Notes: a model not told the origin generated them from the sequence alone. DNA of 64,000 nt from Erythrobacter tepidarius (GCF_002155695.1 NZ_MUYJ01000006.1:147629-211628); one strand, 5' to 3'; shown: positions 48,284-58,164, counted from the stretch's first letter. Program-made: numbers and translations.

Positions 48284-48432
48284 GCTGCGGCCTCTCGCCG
48301 GGGTGCAGGCTGACCGATCGTCACCGCGCGCCGATCGCCCTTGCTCCGGCCTTGCCGGCGGCCGGGGTGCCGTCTTGCTGCAGGCAGGTGGTGCCCGTGC
48401 TTCGACCAGCCTGCGGCCGAGGCGAGGGTGTT

Positions 48433-49527
48433 CTAGGCCCGCTTGCCCATCGTGCTCCTCGCGATCCGAGCGACGAGCACCAGCATGCCGGGGTGGTTCG
48501 CGCTCTCGTAGGTCGAGCCGGTGCCGAGCGCGCGGGCCAGACGACGGTGGGCTTCGGGCAGGTCGTGATAGGGCATCGAGGGCATCAGGTGATGGAGCGC
48601 GTGATAGCGCAGGCCGACCGGTGCCCAGATCTCCGCGGCGAGGCCCGGCGGCGGAACGTTGACCGAATCGAGGAACTGCGCGGTCACCGTCATCGGCTCG
48701 CCCTCGTTCTCCCAAAGATGCGCCACCAGCGTGCGCAGCTGGTTGAGCAGCGCGGTGAGCGAGACGATGCAGAGCGCGATCGCCAGCGGTCGCCAGCCGA
48801 ACACGAAGGTGCTCGCGATCAACGTCCACGCCCATACGAACACGCCCGCTTCCTGCCAGCGCACGCGCTTGGCGAAGTCGCCTTCGGGCGGGCGGCGGCG
48901 GAACTTGGGGTTGATCTGGAGCGCGGAGAACCTTTCCCATGTCAGCCGCCGCACCGCCGGAATCAGCACGCCGAGCGGCACCAGCACCGCCGCACGAATG
49001 ATCAGCGCCACCGGTGCCAGGATGGCAACGATCACGAACAGCGGCAGGCTCCATGGCTTCATCAGCGCCAGCGGGAGATATTCGGGATCCGCCTCGGTCC
49101 CATATTGCGTGCGCTTGTGATGAATCGTGTGCACGCCCTCATACATGAAGGAGGGCGTCAGCAGCGGGATGCCGACGATCAGGTTCCAGCCCGTGCGAAA
49201 GCCCGGCAGCGCGTCGCGGTGGATGTGGGTCAGCTCGTGGATGAACATCAGCGCGCGGTAGAGCGCGAGCGCGCCGACCAGGCCCGCGGCCAGCTGCATC
49301 ACAAGGCTCTCGGACAGGATCGTCACCGCGATCGCGGCATAGCCCATCCCGGCGGAAAGCAGCATGTCGGGCCAGTAGATCCATGGCTTGGCCTCGCCCA
49401 GCCCCTTGGTCAGCTCACGCGCGGCGCGCAGCAAGTCCTTGTCATCGGCCGCCATGAACTGGATGCGGGTCGCGCGCGGGGGCGCGGCGACGCGGCGGGC
49501 GGGATCGAGGGTCTGGTGCATGGTCAT
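48433..49527 (-). CDS. Membrane fatty acid desaturase
   Basis: 364 residues with four or so hydrophobic helices and three histidine boxes: FIHELTHIHRD, HTIHHKRTQYG and YHALHHLMPSMP. These bind the di-iron centre of membrane desaturases and hydroxylases. The arrangement fits an acyl-lipid or acyl-CoA desaturase acting on membrane lipids; a carotenoid or sterol-type hydroxylase remains possible. Expressed alone, divergent from the GNAT-like gene with about 150 bp between. Confidence 0.85.
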   Translation of the reverse strand: MTMHQTLDPARRVAAPPRATRIQFMAADDKDLLRAARELTKGLGEAKPWIYWPDMLLSAGMGYAAIAVTILSESLVMQLAAGLVGALALYRALMFIHELTHIHRDALPGFRTGWNLIVGIPLLTPSFMYEGVHTIHHKRTQYGTEADPEYLPLALMKPWSLPLFVIVAILAPVALIIRAAVLVPLGVLIPAVRRLTWERFSALQINPKFRRRPPEGDFAKRVRWQEAGVFVWAWTLIASTFVFGWRPLAIALCIVSLTALLNQLRTLVAHLWENEGEPMTVTAQFLDSVNVPPPGLAAEIWAPVGLRYHALHHLMPSMPYHDLPEAHRRLARALGTGSTYESANHPGMLVLVARIARSTMGKRA

Positions 49528-49675
49528 GTGTGCGGCCTGTCGTGTGGCCCGCCCTAGCCCAATTCGGCAGGCAAGCCAAACCTGTCTATGTGCTCAGTGT
49601 AATCGATTGGCTTGCGTCAATGGCGCGGGCACGACACAGACGCCTTGACCTGAAGCAAATACGAAGGACCCCTGC

Positions 49676-50851
49676 GTGCCGGATGCCCTTACCCACCTTT
49701 CGGACATAAGCATTGAGCCTGTCATCGACAAGCGCGGGCGCGCGGCCTTCGTCGATTGCGGGCGGGCCTTTTCCGACCGGCTTGCGAATTTTGTCCCGCA
49801 GCTGCGCGGCGAGCAGCTCGAACTGGTCGATCCGGACAAGAACCCGTTTTTCGGCCACGCACGGGTGCAATTGTTCATCGCGCGCCGCGCGGGCAAGGCG
49901 GTGGGACGCATCGCGGCGCATATCGACGAACTGGCGCTGGCGATGCCGCCGGAGCAGGGCTTTGGCCCCGGCACCGGCTTCTTCGGCTATTTCGATGCCG
50001 AGGATGAAGATGTCGCCCGTGCGCTGCTGGCCGCCGCCGAAGGCTGGTTGGCGCAGCAGGGCATGACCCGCGTGCTCGGCCCGATCTCGCTGTCGATCTG
50101 GGAGGAGCCGGGCTTGCTGGTGCGCGGGCAGGATCATCCGCCGATGATCATGATGGGCCACCACCCGGCGCATTATGCCGGCTGGATCGAGGCGGGCGGA
50201 TATGTCCGCGCCAAGACGCTCTACACCTATGATCTCGACATTTCGAAGCCCTTTCCGCCGCTGGTGCAGCGCATCGTCCAGTCGGGCCACAAGAACGCGC
50301 GGATCAAGGTGCGGCGGGTGGACAAAAGCCGCTGGGATGACGAGGTCGCGATCGTGCTCGGCATTCTCAACGATGCCTGGTCACACAACTGGGGCTTCGT
50401 GCCCTTCACCCCCGAAGAAGTCGCCTATGCCGGCAAGAAGCTGCGCCCGCTGATCTTCGAGGAGCTGAACATGATCGCCGAGGTGGACGGGCGGCCGGTG
50501 GCCTTCATGCTGACCTTCCCCGATGTCAACGACGCGCTGGCCAGGATCAAAGGCAAGCTGCTGCCTTTCGGCTGGATCACCATGCTGCGCTGGCTGCGCC
50601 ATCCCAAGGGGGCGGGGATGCGGGTGCCGCTGATGGGGGTGCTCAAGCAGCTCCACAACACCCGCCTCGCCAGCCAGCTCGCCTTCATGATGATCGAGGC
50701 GATCCGCCAGCAGGCACACAGCAAGTTCGGCTCGACGCGCGGAGAGATCGGCTGGATTCTCGAGGACAATCAGGGCATGGTCGCCATTGCCGACACCATC
50801 CAGAGCAAGATCAACCGCGAGTATGCGATCTTCGAGAAGCGGTTGGGGTGA
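49676..50851 (+). CDS. GNAT-like N-acyltransferase-fold protein
   Basis: 391 residues from a GTG start. The C-terminal half shows GNAT-like features (NMIAEVDGRPVAFMLTFPD, an R/Q-x-x-G-like stretch is weak), preceded by a long N-terminal domain with VQLFIARRAGKAVGRIAAHIDELALAM and SIWEEPGLLV. Homologues in sphingomonads are called hypothetical or GNAT. Its upstream 150 bp separates it from the desaturase. A bidirectional terminator follows 6 bp after the stop. Substrate unknown. Confidence 0.7.
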   Translation: MPDALTHLSDISIEPVIDKRGRAAFVDCGRAFSDRLANFVPQLRGEQLELVDPDKNPFFGHARVQLFIARRAGKAVGRIAAHIDELALAMPPEQGFGPGTGFFGYFDAEDEDVARALLAAAEGWLAQQGMTRVLGPISLSIWEEPGLLVRGQDHPPMIMMGHHPAHYAGWIEAGGYVRAKTLYTYDLDISKPFPPLVQRIVQSGHKNARIKVRRVDKSRWDDEVAIVLGILNDAWSHNWGFVPFTPEEVAYAGKKLRPLIFEELNMIAEVDGRPVAFMLTFPDVNDALARIKGKLLPFGWITMLRWLRHPKGAGMRVPLMGVLKQLHNTRLASQLAFMMIEAIRQQAHSKFGSTRGEIGWILEDNQGMVAIADTIQSKINREYAIFEKRLG

Positions 50852-50856
50852 GCGAG

Positions 50857-50892
50857 AAAAAAGGCCTCCGTTGCATGGCAACGGAGGCCTTT
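50857..50892 (+). terminator. Terminator after the GNAT-like gene, symmetric
   Basis: 12-bp perfect stem GGCCTCCGTTGC/GCAACGGAGGCC with a 3-nt loop, flanked by AAAAAA on one side and TTT on the other. The short T-run on this strand makes it weaker than its stem suggests. Confidence 0.8.
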
Positions 50893-51041
50893 CGGGATCG
50901 TATCACCAGCCGCTTGGACGGGAGGGGGGGTCTCGGCGGTGACGACAGCAAAATGCACGTCCCCGCCGCCGGTTCCCGCGACGCGAAACTTTTTTCAGTC
51001 ACGGCCGAGAGGGGCCAAGCGCGGGCGCGACGGGGCGTCCC

Positions 51042-51066
51042 GGAACCGCTAACCTTGCGAATCGCT
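51042..51066 (+). promoter_or_regulatory. EcfG-type promoter candidate upstream of phyR
   Basis: GGAAC, 16 bp, CGCT. The consensus for EcfG-type sigma factors is GGAAC-N16/17-CGTT, so one mismatch in the -10. It lies 48 bp before the phyR start, which would close an autoregulatory loop. Confidence 0.5.
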
Positions 51067-51113
51067 TGTGTCCCTGCAAGCCCAGCATGATGCCCACCCA
51101 GCGGAGCCGGACA

Positions 51114-51908
51114 ATGAGCCTCGGAAACCAGATCGCCGCCAATCTGCCCTATCTCAGGCGCTATGCCCGCGCGCTGACGGGATCGCAGAGCACCGGCGAT
51201 GCCTTCGTGCGCGCGACGCTGGAGGCGGCGGTGGCCGATGCCGGAGTGATGGAATCGCTCGGTGGCGGGCGCGTGCCGCTTTACCGCGCCTTCACCCGCG
51301 TCTGGTCGAGCGCGCAGCTGGCCGAGGTGCCCGTCGGGGCAGCGTCGGGCGAGCACGAAGCCGGCGCGCAGCGCCGGCTCGGCGCCATCACCCCGCCGGC
51401 GCGCCAAGCGCTGCTGCTGACCACGCTGGAAGATTTCACTCCGGCGCAGGCGGCCGAGATCATGGAGTTGACCACCGCCGAAATCGACGCGCTGGTCGCA
51501 GCTGCGGTGGCCGAGATCGAGGCGGAACAGAAAACCAGCGTGCTGGTGATCGAGGATGAACCGCTGATCGCGATGCAGCTCGAAGACCTCGTCGCCGGGC
51601 TTGGGCACAGGATCTGCGGCACCGCCGCCACCCGCAGCCAGGCGCGCGAAGTCGTGGCCGAGCGGATGCCGGGCCTCGTGCTGGCCGACATCCAGCTGGC
51701 CGATGGTTCATCGGGTCTGGATGCGGTGGACGACATTCTCGCGCTGGCCAGCGTGCCGGTGATCTTCATCACCGCCTATCCCGAACGCCTGCTGACGGGC
51801 GACCGGCCCGAGCCGACCTATCTGGTGACCAAGCCGTTTCAGGAAGCAACCGTGCGCGCCGCGATCAGCCAGGCGCTGTTTTTCCAGTCGAGCCGGCCGC
51901 TTTCCTGA
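51114..51908 (+). CDS. phyR: General stress response regulator PhyR
   Basis: 264 residues: an N-terminal sigma-like domain (LGNQIAANLPYLRRYARALTGSQSTGDAFVRATLEAA, here as NLPYLRRYARALTGSQ and GDAFVRATLEA) that mimics EcfG, joined to a C-terminal receiver (VLVIEDEPLIAMQLEDL, phospho-Asp in VLADIQLADGSSG, Lys in VTKPFQE). When phosphorylated it binds NepR and frees EcfG. The start was chosen at MSLGNQIAAN, after CGGAG. Next to a kinase and nepR-ecfG. In this window it sits on the opposite strand from the kinase. Confidence 0.95.
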   Translation: MSLGNQIAANLPYLRRYARALTGSQSTGDAFVRATLEAAVADAGVMESLGGGRVPLYRAFTRVWSSAQLAEVPVGAASGEHEAGAQRRLGAITPPARQALLLTTLEDFTPAQAAEIMELTTAEIDALVAAAVAEIEAEQKTSVLVIEDEPLIAMQLEDLVAGLGHRICGTAATRSQAREVVAERMPGLVLADIQLADGSSGLDAVDDILALASVPVIFITAYPERLLTGDRPEPTYLVTKPFQEATVRAAISQALFFQSSRPLS

Positions 51909-51923
51909 GCGGCGGCGGGCCAA

Positions 51924-53624
51924 TCACGGGTTCTGCCTGATCCGGAACTCCCCCGGTCGGCGGATCGGCACGCGCAGCCGGCACACCACGCCTTCGGGAC
52001 GGAAATCGAGCACCACCGGCTGGCGCAGCTCGTGGGCGACGATCTTCTCGATCAGCTCGGTGCCGAACCCGCGCCGGCGCTCGGCGGCGACCGGCGGCCC
52101 GCCGGTCTCCCGCCATTCGACCTCGGCGAGATGTTCGCCCGCCATCTTCCAGCGGATCGTCACGCGCCCGCCGGGGGTGCTGAGCGCGCCATATTTGGCC
52201 GCATTGGTCGCCAGTTCATGCATCGCCAGGCCAAAGGAGAGCGCATCATTCGGCGCCAGTTCCAGCGGCGGGCCTTCGAGCAGGATAGCGTCGTCGAAGT
52301 CGATCCGGAAATGCTGCAATTCCGCCTCGATCACCGCGTGGATCGGGGTGGTGCCCCAGTCGGTCACTGTGAGCAGGTCATGCGTCGCCGACAGTGCGCG
52401 GATGCGCCCTTCGAGACTGTCGGCAAAGCTGTCCAGATCCTTCGTCCGTCGCCGCGTCAGGGAGAGGATTGAGAGCACATTGGCAAGCGTGTTCTTGACC
52501 CGGTGATTGAGTTCGCGGGTCAGCGAATTGCGGATCGAGTGCTGTTCCTCGAAGAAGGCGAGGCGCGCCTGGTCCTCGTAAGCCTGCTGGGTCAGCAGCC
52601 GCGCCAGCAGCATCAGCAGGCTCGCCAGCGCCAGGCCGAACAGCAGCGTCACCATCGACAGCGGGCTGAGCACCTCGCGATCGGCGGATTCGACCACCAG
52701 CAGCAGCTTGCGGTTGGCGATGGTCACCTGTTCCTCGACCTGCTTGTCCCCCGCATCCGCGATCGAACGGGTCACTAGCAGATGCCCGGTGCCGGCCTCG
52801 CCGTCATAAAGCCGCACGCCGAATTGATCGCTGCGGGTGGTGTCGATCGCCGAATCGAGAAACTCGCGGGCGCGGAAGGGGGCGTAAACGAAGCCGAGCA
52901 GCCGCCGGTCGTCCTCGCCGAAGGTGCGGAACACCGGCATGTAGATCGCGAAAGCCGGCAGATTGCCCGATTGCTCCTGCTCCAGCACGATCCGTCCCGA
53001 TGCCGTCGGGCTGCGCGCCAATTCGGCCTCGGCCATGGCCGCAGCGCGGGCCGGGTCGGAATACATGTCATAGCCCAGCGCCCGGCGGTTGCGCGGGCTT
53101 TGGGGCGCGAACATCGTCACCGGCGCAATCCGCCCCGTGGTGGAGACGGGGCGCGGGTGGATTTCGGGAAAGCCGGGCTGGCTGGCGCGGGTGCGGGCCA
53201 TGAAGGCGGGGAGATCGGCAGGCTCGATCACCGGCAGCCAGCCGATGCCCTCGGCCCCGGGATAGTCCATGTCGAGCCTGAGCGCGCGCACGAAGCTGTC
53301 GAAGGTTTGCGGGCTGACGTCCGCGCTGCTCGCGAACAGCGCCGCGCCCGAGCGCAGGTAGGAGGAAAAGCTGTTGCTGCTGCGGTCGAGCGCGGCGGCG
53401 ACGCTGCGGGCATATTCGCGCATCTGCGCAAGCTCGCGTGCGCGGGCGTTGCTTTCGATCGCGAAGACGCTCAAGGCCGTAATCGCGGTGATGGCAAGGA
53501 AGATCGCCAGCGGAATCGCACGCGGATAGAGCACCAGCCAGCGCCGCGCGCGACTATCAGCCGCAGCGCTCAAGGCTTCGGCAGGCGCAATGGCGGCGGA
53601 GCGGTCGATCACGCTTGTCCTCAC
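51924..53624 (-). CDS. HWE-family histidine kinase with extracytoplasmic CHASE-type sensor (PhyK-like)
   Basis: 566 residues from a GTG. Two transmembrane helices (AIPLAIFLAITAITALSVFAI near 35-55 and MVTLLFGLALASLLMLLAR near 330) enclose a CHASE-like sensor (SFVRALRLDMDYPGAEGIGWL, GFPEIHPRP, GYDMYSDPARA, YAPFRAREFLDSA). The kinase has the phospho-His in LTRELNHRVKNTLANV and the HWE tryptophan-glutamate in VEWRETGGPP. It likely phosphorylates PhyR. The last bases face phyR, convergent, with 15 bp between them. Confidence 0.9.
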   Translation of the reverse strand: MRTSVIDRSAAIAPAEALSAAADSRARRWLVLYPRAIPLAIFLAITAITALSVFAIESNARARELAQMREYARSVAAALDRSSNSFSSYLRSGAALFASSADVSPQTFDSFVRALRLDMDYPGAEGIGWLPVIEPADLPAFMARTRASQPGFPEIHPRPVSTTGRIAPVTMFAPQSPRNRRALGYDMYSDPARAAAMAEAELARSPTASGRIVLEQEQSGNLPAFAIYMPVFRTFGEDDRRLLGFVYAPFRAREFLDSAIDTTRSDQFGVRLYDGEAGTGHLLVTRSIADAGDKQVEEQVTIANRKLLLVVESADREVLSPLSMVTLLFGLALASLLMLLARLLTQQAYEDQARLAFFEEQHSIRNSLTRELNHRVKNTLANVLSILSLTRRRTKDLDSFADSLEGRIRALSATHDLLTVTDWGTTPIHAVIEAELQHFRIDFDDAILLEGPPLELAPNDALSFGLAMHELATNAAKYGALSTPGGRVTIRWKMAGEHLAEVEWRETGGPPVAAERRRGFGTELIEKIVAHELRQPVVLDFRPEGVVCRLRVPIRRPGEFRIRQNP

Positions 53625-53654
53625 GCGAAGAGCAGGCCACCGGGCCTGCCGCAG

Positions 53655-53679
53655 AACACGACCTATGCCGCATCGTTCC
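53655..53679 (-). promoter_or_regulatory. EcfG-type promoter candidate upstream of the kinase
   Basis: On the minus strand GGAAC, 16 bp, TGTT, about 30 bp before the GTG start. This agrees with GGAAC-N16/17-CGTT except for one base of the -10. It would place the kinase under its own stress sigma factor. Confidence 0.5.
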
Positions 53680-53831
53680 CCAACAGTCCAAGCGCGTTTG
53701 CATGGGGCATTTGGCGAAACGGTGTGCTATGCTGCGCGCCGGCGCCACGCCAACCGCGCTGCCTGTCCCTCGCCGGGGTGTGGCGGCACGGCTTTGCCGG
53801 CGCTCCGGGATCAGGGATAACCGACAAGACC

Positions 53832-54065
53832 ATGGCTTCAGATCGCAAACCCCCTTCAGCCGGCGGCAAGCAGGCGCAGCGTGTGCCGGCATGGGCGGAT
53901 GGTCTCAAGCAGCTGTATGATTCGGTGGTCGAGGAAGACCTGCCCGACAGCTTCAAGACCCTGCTTGCCCGGCTCGACGAGCTTGATCCGCGTCGCCTCG
54001 GCGATGGCCTGGCTGGTGGTGGCAGGGCCTCGCCATCCCCGGACGACCGGGAAGCGCAGACGTGA
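53832..54065 (+). CDS. nepR: Anti-sigma factor NepR
   Basis: 77 residues. The NepR core lies at WADGLKQLYDSVVEEDLPDSFKTLLARLDEL (landmarks LKQLYDSVVEEDLPDSF and LLARLDEL), two helices that wrap EcfG or the PhyR sigma-like domain. N- and C-termini are disordered and basic/Ser-rich. The ecfG gene starts inside its stop codon, so both are made in step. No EcfG-type promoter match is seen just upstream. Confidence 0.93.
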   Translation: MASDRKPPSAGGKQAQRVPAWADGLKQLYDSVVEEDLPDSFKTLLARLDELDPRRLGDGLAGGGRASPSPDDREAQT

Positions 54066-54685
54066 GCGACAGCGATCCGCCCGAACCCCGCCGTTCGGCC
54101 GGCGAAAAGGCCGATTTCAAGCGCGAGCTGACCGCCGTCGTCCCGCACCTGCGCGCCTTTGCCCGCGGCCTGTGCGGCCGGCCCGACATGGCCGATGATC
54201 TGGTGCAGGAAACCCTGCTCAAGGCATGGGCCGCGCAGGACCGGTTCGAGCCGGGCACCTCGATGCGCGCCTGGACCTTCGTGATCCTGCGCAACGCCTA
54301 TCTCACCGACATGCGCCGCAACCGCTTCCGCGGCGAATATGACGAAGGCGTGGCCGAACGCATCCTGACGGCACCGGCCGGCCAGGAGGAACCGATCCAC
54401 CTCTCCGATCTCCACCGCGCGCTGATGACGCTCCCGCCCGAACGGCGCGAGGCGCTGCTGCTGGTGGGTGCGGGCGGATTCTCCTACGAGGAGGCCGCCG
54501 AAATCTGCGGCTGCGCGGTCGGCACGATCAAGAGCCGGGTGGGCCGCGCCCGCGCCGCGCTCACCGAAATGCTCGCCAATGGCAATGTTCCGCGCCGCTC
54601 GACCGACGACGAGGTCGCCCACCGCGCGATCCTCGAGGAGCTCGACGAGGTGGCCGCAGGCAACGGGGTCAGTTCGCGGGGGTAG
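54062..54685 (+). CDS. ecfG: ECF sigma factor EcfG
   Basis: 207 residues of the ECF15 group: sigma-2 (HLRAFARGLCGRPDMADDLVQETLLKAWAAQDRF, landmarks DDLVQETLLKAWA and MRAWTFVILRNAYLTD) and sigma-4 (LPPERREALLLVGAGGFSYEEAAEICGCAVGTIKSRVGRAR, landmark GFSYEEAAEICGCAVGTIKS). It directs transcription of the general stress regulon from GGAAC promoters. Starts with GTG overlapping the nepR stop. A strong terminator follows immediately. Confidence 0.95.
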   Translation: MSDSDPPEPRRSAGEKADFKRELTAVVPHLRAFARGLCGRPDMADDLVQETLLKAWAAQDRFEPGTSMRAWTFVILRNAYLTDMRRNRFRGEYDEGVAERILTAPAGQEEPIHLSDLHRALMTLPPERREALLLVGAGGFSYEEAAEICGCAVGTIKSRVGRARAALTEMLANGNVPRRSTDDEVAHRAILEELDEVAAGNGVSSRG

Positions 54686-54691
54686 AAGAAA

Positions 54692-54729
54692 AAGGCCCGG
54701 AGGATCGCCCCCCGGGCCTTGCTTTTTTC
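54692..54729. terminator. Bidirectional terminator between ecfG and superoxide dismutase
   Basis: 9-bp stem AAGGCCCGG/CCGGGCCTT with an 11-nt loop, followed by GCTTTTTT on the plus strand and TTTTTC on the minus strand, so it can end both convergent genes. Confidence 0.9.
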
Positions 54730-54744
54730 ATCTGGCGGGAAAGC

Positions 54745-55353
54745 TCAGGCGTAGGTCCACACCGTCCCGCGCGCGAGGTTCTCGCTGGCGAAGGCCCAGT
54801 TGAGCTTGTTCTCGACCACCGCGTCGAGATAGGCGGGGCGCTTGTTCTGGTGATCGAGGTAATAGGCGTGCTCCCACACGTCGAGCACCAGCAGCGGGTT
54901 GAAGCTGCTGTCGGCGAGCGTGTCGGCATCGTGGGTTTCCTCGATCGAGAGCTTGCCGTCCTTTTCGGCCAGCCACACCCAGCCCGAGGCGAAGTGGCCC
55001 ACCCCGCGATCCTTCAATTGCTGCTTGAGGTTGTCGAGCGAGCCGAAAGCCTCGTCGATCTTGGCGGCAAGTTCCGCCGAGGGCGCGGTGCTCTCGGGTG
55101 CCATCGAGTGCCAGTAGAAGGCGTGGTTCCAGGTCTGCGCCGCGTTGTTGAACAGGCCCTGATTGGTCCCGCGCGAGGCGGCGATGATCGCTTCGAGCGA
55201 AGCATCGGCGTGCGGCGTGCCTTCGATCGCGGCGTTCATCTTGTCGACATAGGTCTGGTGGTGCTTGCCGTGGTGGAACGACAGCGTCTCGGCCGAGATC
55301 GCCGGTTCGAGCGCGGTGTCGGCATAGGGCAGCGGGGAAAGTGCAAAAGCCAT
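54745..55353 (-). CDS. sodB: Superoxide dismutase, Fe/Mn family
   Basis: 202 residues: SFHHGKHHQTYVDKMNAA, NHAFYWHSMAPES, GSGWVWL-type strand as FASGWVWLAEKDG, and the DVWEHAYYLDHQN metal-ligand signature. Ligands are two His, Asp and His of the iron/manganese family; the sequence wording is closer to iron type. GGAGGAC before the ATG. It dismutates superoxide in the cytoplasm. It faces the stress sigma operon but no EcfG promoter is visible before it. Confidence 0.93.
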   Translation of the reverse strand: MAFALSPLPYADTALEPAISAETLSFHHGKHHQTYVDKMNAAIEGTPHADASLEAIIAASRGTNQGLFNNAAQTWNHAFYWHSMAPESTAPSAELAAKIDEAFGSLDNLKQQLKDRGVGHFASGWVWLAEKDGKLSIEETHDADTLADSSFNPLLVLDVWEHAYYLDHQNKRPAYLDAVVENKLNWAFASENLARGTVWTYA

Positions 55354-55422
55354 GGGTCGTCCTCCAAAGGGCAGGGTTGAAGCTCGGAGCGGTAACGCAG
55401 ATGTGGGCGAAGGGTTGCCGCT

Positions 55423-56718
55423 TCAAGTCGTCCCGTTACCGTCCTGCGCGGCCCGGTCAACCGCGCTTGTGACAGCCACGTTCATCGTGACATTGCCGAG
55501 CGTGCGCATCAGATCGGGCAGCATCTCCACCGCCACCAGCAGCGCCAGCGGCTCAACCGGCACGCCCATGGCAAGCGCGATCGGGCCGATCGAGACGACG
55601 AAGCTGATCGAGCCGGGCAGGCTCACCGCGGAGAGGCTGATGACGCTGGCGATGAGGATGCCGGCAATGGCGATCGCCGGAGAGACCTCGATCCCCGCCA
55701 GCGCGGCGATGTAATAGACCACCGCGAGGTTCATCGCCGCGCTAGTGGCGCGGAAGACCACCACCGCCAGCGGCAGGACGAATTCCGCGGTCGAGGCGCG
55801 CAGCGACAGGCGGCTGGCCGAATCGAGCATCGCCGGCAGGCTCGCCAGCGAGCTTTGCGTGGACAGCGCCACTGCCTGCGCGGGCAGCACCGCCCTGGCG
55901 AAAGCGGGCAGTCCCCTGCGCCCCAGACCCGCGGCGATGGCATAGGCCAGCACCAAGATGAAGGTGCCCATCATCGTGACGGTGAGGACATAGTGCCCCA
56001 GCGCGGCAAAGGCCCCGCCCCCGCTCTGCACTCCGACACCATAGGCCAGCGCGAAGACGCCGATGGGCGCGATCGCCAGCACCCAGCCGATGATCAGCAG
56101 CATGACATTGCCGAGCGCGTGGAACAAGCCGAGCAGCCTTTCGCCCTGATCCGCGGGCAGGCGGGTGATCGCGACCGCAAACATCACGAAAAAGATTGTC
56201 AGCGGCAGCATCGCGGTCTCGGCGGCGGCAGCGATGATGTTGGGGGAGACCAGCGAGGCGAGGAAATCGAGCACCTTGGGCACCTCGCCCACGTCCGAGG
56301 GCGTCTGTGCGAGAAAGGCCTCGGCTCCGGCGGGCACCGGGAAGGCGCGCAGCAGCGGGGGCATGACGAAGGAGGTGAAGGCCCCGCCCGCCAGCTGCAC
56401 GAACACCATCAGCGCGATCATCCGCCGCGCCACCGTGCCGACCCGCGCGGCCATGATCATCTGCACCAAGCCGAGCACCAGCAGCGCCGCGACCAGCGGG
56501 ATGATCGTCATCTGCAGCGCGCGCAGCCACAGCCCGCCGATCAGCGCGGCGATCTCGCGCACCGCCTCCGGTGCGCCAGCCGCGGCTCCGGCGATCCCGG
56601 CCACCAGTCCGCCGACCAGCGCGGCAAAGGTCAGCGTCACCGGCAGGCGGATCGATACCAGCGCGAACTTGCCCTGCCCGCCTGCCTGCGCAGCACCGGC
56701 CTTTTCATTCTCCAGCAA
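55423..56718 (-). CDS. Dicarboxylate/amino acid:cation symporter (DAACS family)
   Basis: 431 residues with eight hydrophobic helices and two re-entrant loops. [12 protein letters not shown] is the family's serine-rich hairpin and the C-terminal half has [25 protein letters not shown] and [16 protein letters not shown] with [19 protein letters not shown], the substrate-binding TM7-HP2-TM8 set. No ATG opens the family-like part; TTG with GAGGA 7 bases upstream gives MLENEKAG. The upstream frame runs on past the promoter region of glmM, so longer starts are unlikely. Likely imports C4-dicarboxylate or glutamate. Confidence 0.87.
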   Translation of the reverse strand: MLENEKAGAAQAGGQGKFALVSIRLPVTLTFAALVGGLVAGIAGAAAGAPEAVREIAALIGGLWLRALQMTIIPLVAALLVLGLVQMIMAARVGTVARRMIALMVFVQLAGGAFTSFVMPPLLRAFPVPAGAEAFLAQTPSDVGEVPKVLDFLASLVSPNIIAAAAETAMLPLTIFFVMFAVAITRLPADQGERLLGLFHALGNVMLLIIGWVLAIAPIGVFALAYGVGVQSGGGAFAALGHYVLTVTMMGTFILVLAYAIAAGLGRRGLPAFARAVLPAQAVALSTQSSLASLPAMLDSASRLSLRASTAEFVLPLAVVVFRATSAAMNLAVVYYIAALAGIEVSPAIAIAGILIASVISLSAVSLPGSISFVVSIGPIALAMGVPVEPLALLVAVEMLPDLMRTLGNVTMNVAVTSAVDRAAQDGNGTT

Positions 56719-56815
56719 TATCGTGTCCTCAAAACGCGTCCTGCGCCCTTTCCTTCGGGCGATAACCGCGCCAGAAGCGCGAGACAATCTTGCCGCACCG
56801 GGGGATGGGGAATTC

Positions 56816-58153
56816 ATGGCACGCAAGCTGTTCGGGACCGACGGGATCAGGGGCCGCACCAATGCCGGGGTGATGACCGCGGCAACGGCGATGAAGGTGG
56901 GGCAGGCGGCCGGACGCCACTTCGTGCGCGGTGGCCACCGCCACCGCGTGGTGATCGGCAAGGACACGCGCCTGTCGGGCTACATGATGGAAAGCGCGCT
57001 GGTGGCGGGGTTCACCAGCGTCGGGATCGACGTGATCATGACCGGGCCGCTGCCCACCCCCGCGATCGCCCTGCTCACCCGCGAGATGCGCGCCGATCTC
57101 GGCGTGATGATCTCGGCCAGCCACAACCCCTTCGCCGATAACGGCATCAAGCTGTTCGGGCCGGATGGCTTCAAACTCTCGGACGAGGCCGAGGCCGAGA
57201 TCGAGCGGCTGATGGAAACCGACATTCCGCTCGTCCCGGCCGAGAAGATCGGCCGCGCACGCCGGATCGAGGACGCGCGCGGGCGCTATATCCACGCGGT
57301 CAAGCAGTCGGTCGCCGCCGAGCTGCGCTTCGATGGCCTCAAGGTGGTGGTCGATTGCGCGCACGGCGCGGCCTATCAGGTCGCCCCTTCCGCGATCTGG
57401 GAACTGGGGGCAGAGGTGGTCGCGATCGGCGTCAGCCCCAACGGCACCAACATCAACGACGGGGTCGGCTCGACCGCGATTGCCGCCCTGCAAGCCAAGG
57501 TGGTCGAGGAAGGCGCGGATATCGGCATTGCCCTCGACGGCGATGCCGACCGGCTGATCGTGGTCGACGAAAAGGGCCGCGCGGTCGATGGCGACCAGAT
57601 CATGGCGCTGATCGCGGGGCGGATGCAGGAGCGCGGTTCGCTCAGGGGCGGCGGGATCGTCGCGACGGTGATGAGCAACCTCGGGCTCGAACGCTACCTC
57701 AATGGCATCGGCCTCGATCTGGTGCGCGCCAAGGTGGGCGATCGCTATGTGCTCGAGGCGATGAAGGCAGGGGGATACAATGTCGGCGGCGAGCAGTCGG
57801 GGCACATGATCCTGCTCGATTATGCCACCACCGGCGACGGCACGGTTGCGGCCTTGCGCGTGCTCGCCAGCCTCGTGCGCTCAGGCAAGCCGGCGAGCGA
57901 GCTGCTCCACGTCTTCGACCCCGTGCCGCAGCTGCTCAGGAACGTGCGCTACGATGGCGGCCAGCCGCTCGAAAGCGCCAGCGTCAAGGCCGCGATCGTG
58001 GCTGCCGAGGCCGAACTGGCCGGCAAAGGCCGGCTGGTGATCCGCGCCTCGGGCACCGAACCGGTGATCCGCGTCATGGCCGAGGGCGACGATCAGGCGC
58101 AGGTCGAACGGGTGGTCGACACCATCTGCGAAGCCGTGCGCGCGGCGGCCTAG
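56816..58153 (+). CDS. glmM: Phosphoglucosamine mutase
   Basis: 445 residues of the alpha-D-phosphohexomutase family: [13 protein letters not shown] start, active-site serine loop [15 protein letters not shown], metal loop [13 protein letters not shown], sugar loop GGEQSGHMI and phosphate loop [16 protein letters not shown]. It isomerises glucosamine-6-phosphate to glucosamine-1-phosphate for UDP-GlcNAc. First gene of an operon with the DUF1272 gene and thiD. GGGG before the ATG at 9 bases. The start overlaps nothing but is close to the divergent symporter. Confidence 0.96.
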   Translation: MARKLFGTDGIRGRTNAGVMTAATAMKVGQAAGRHFVRGGHRHRVVIGKDTRLSGYMMESALVAGFTSVGIDVIMTGPLPTPAIALLTREMRADLGVMISASHNPFADNGIKLFGPDGFKLSDEAEAEIERLMETDIPLVPAEKIGRARRIEDARGRYIHAVKQSVAAELRFDGLKVVVDCAHGAAYQVAPSAIWELGAEVVAIGVSPNGTNINDGVGSTAIAALQAKVVEEGADIGIALDGDADRLIVVDEKGRAVDGDQIMALIAGRMQERGSLRGGGIVATVMSNLGLERYLNGIGLDLVRAKVGDRYVLEAMKAGGYNVGGEQSGHMILLDYATTGDGTVAALRVLASLVRSGKPASELLHVFDPVPQLLRNVRYDGGQPLESASVKAAIVAAEAELAGKGRLVIRASGTEPVIRVMAEGDDQAQVERVVDTICEAVRAAA

Positions 58154-58164
58154 GAGGGCACGCG

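Noticed and set aside
45794..49054. A 1086-codon minus-strand frame opposite lptF and lptG
   Set aside because: Low-complexity shadow; the other strand has the LPS transporter permeases.
53700..53831. EcfG-type promoter directly before nepR
   Set aside because: No GGAAC on the plus strand at suitable distance; TATGCT near 53730 lacks a matching -35.
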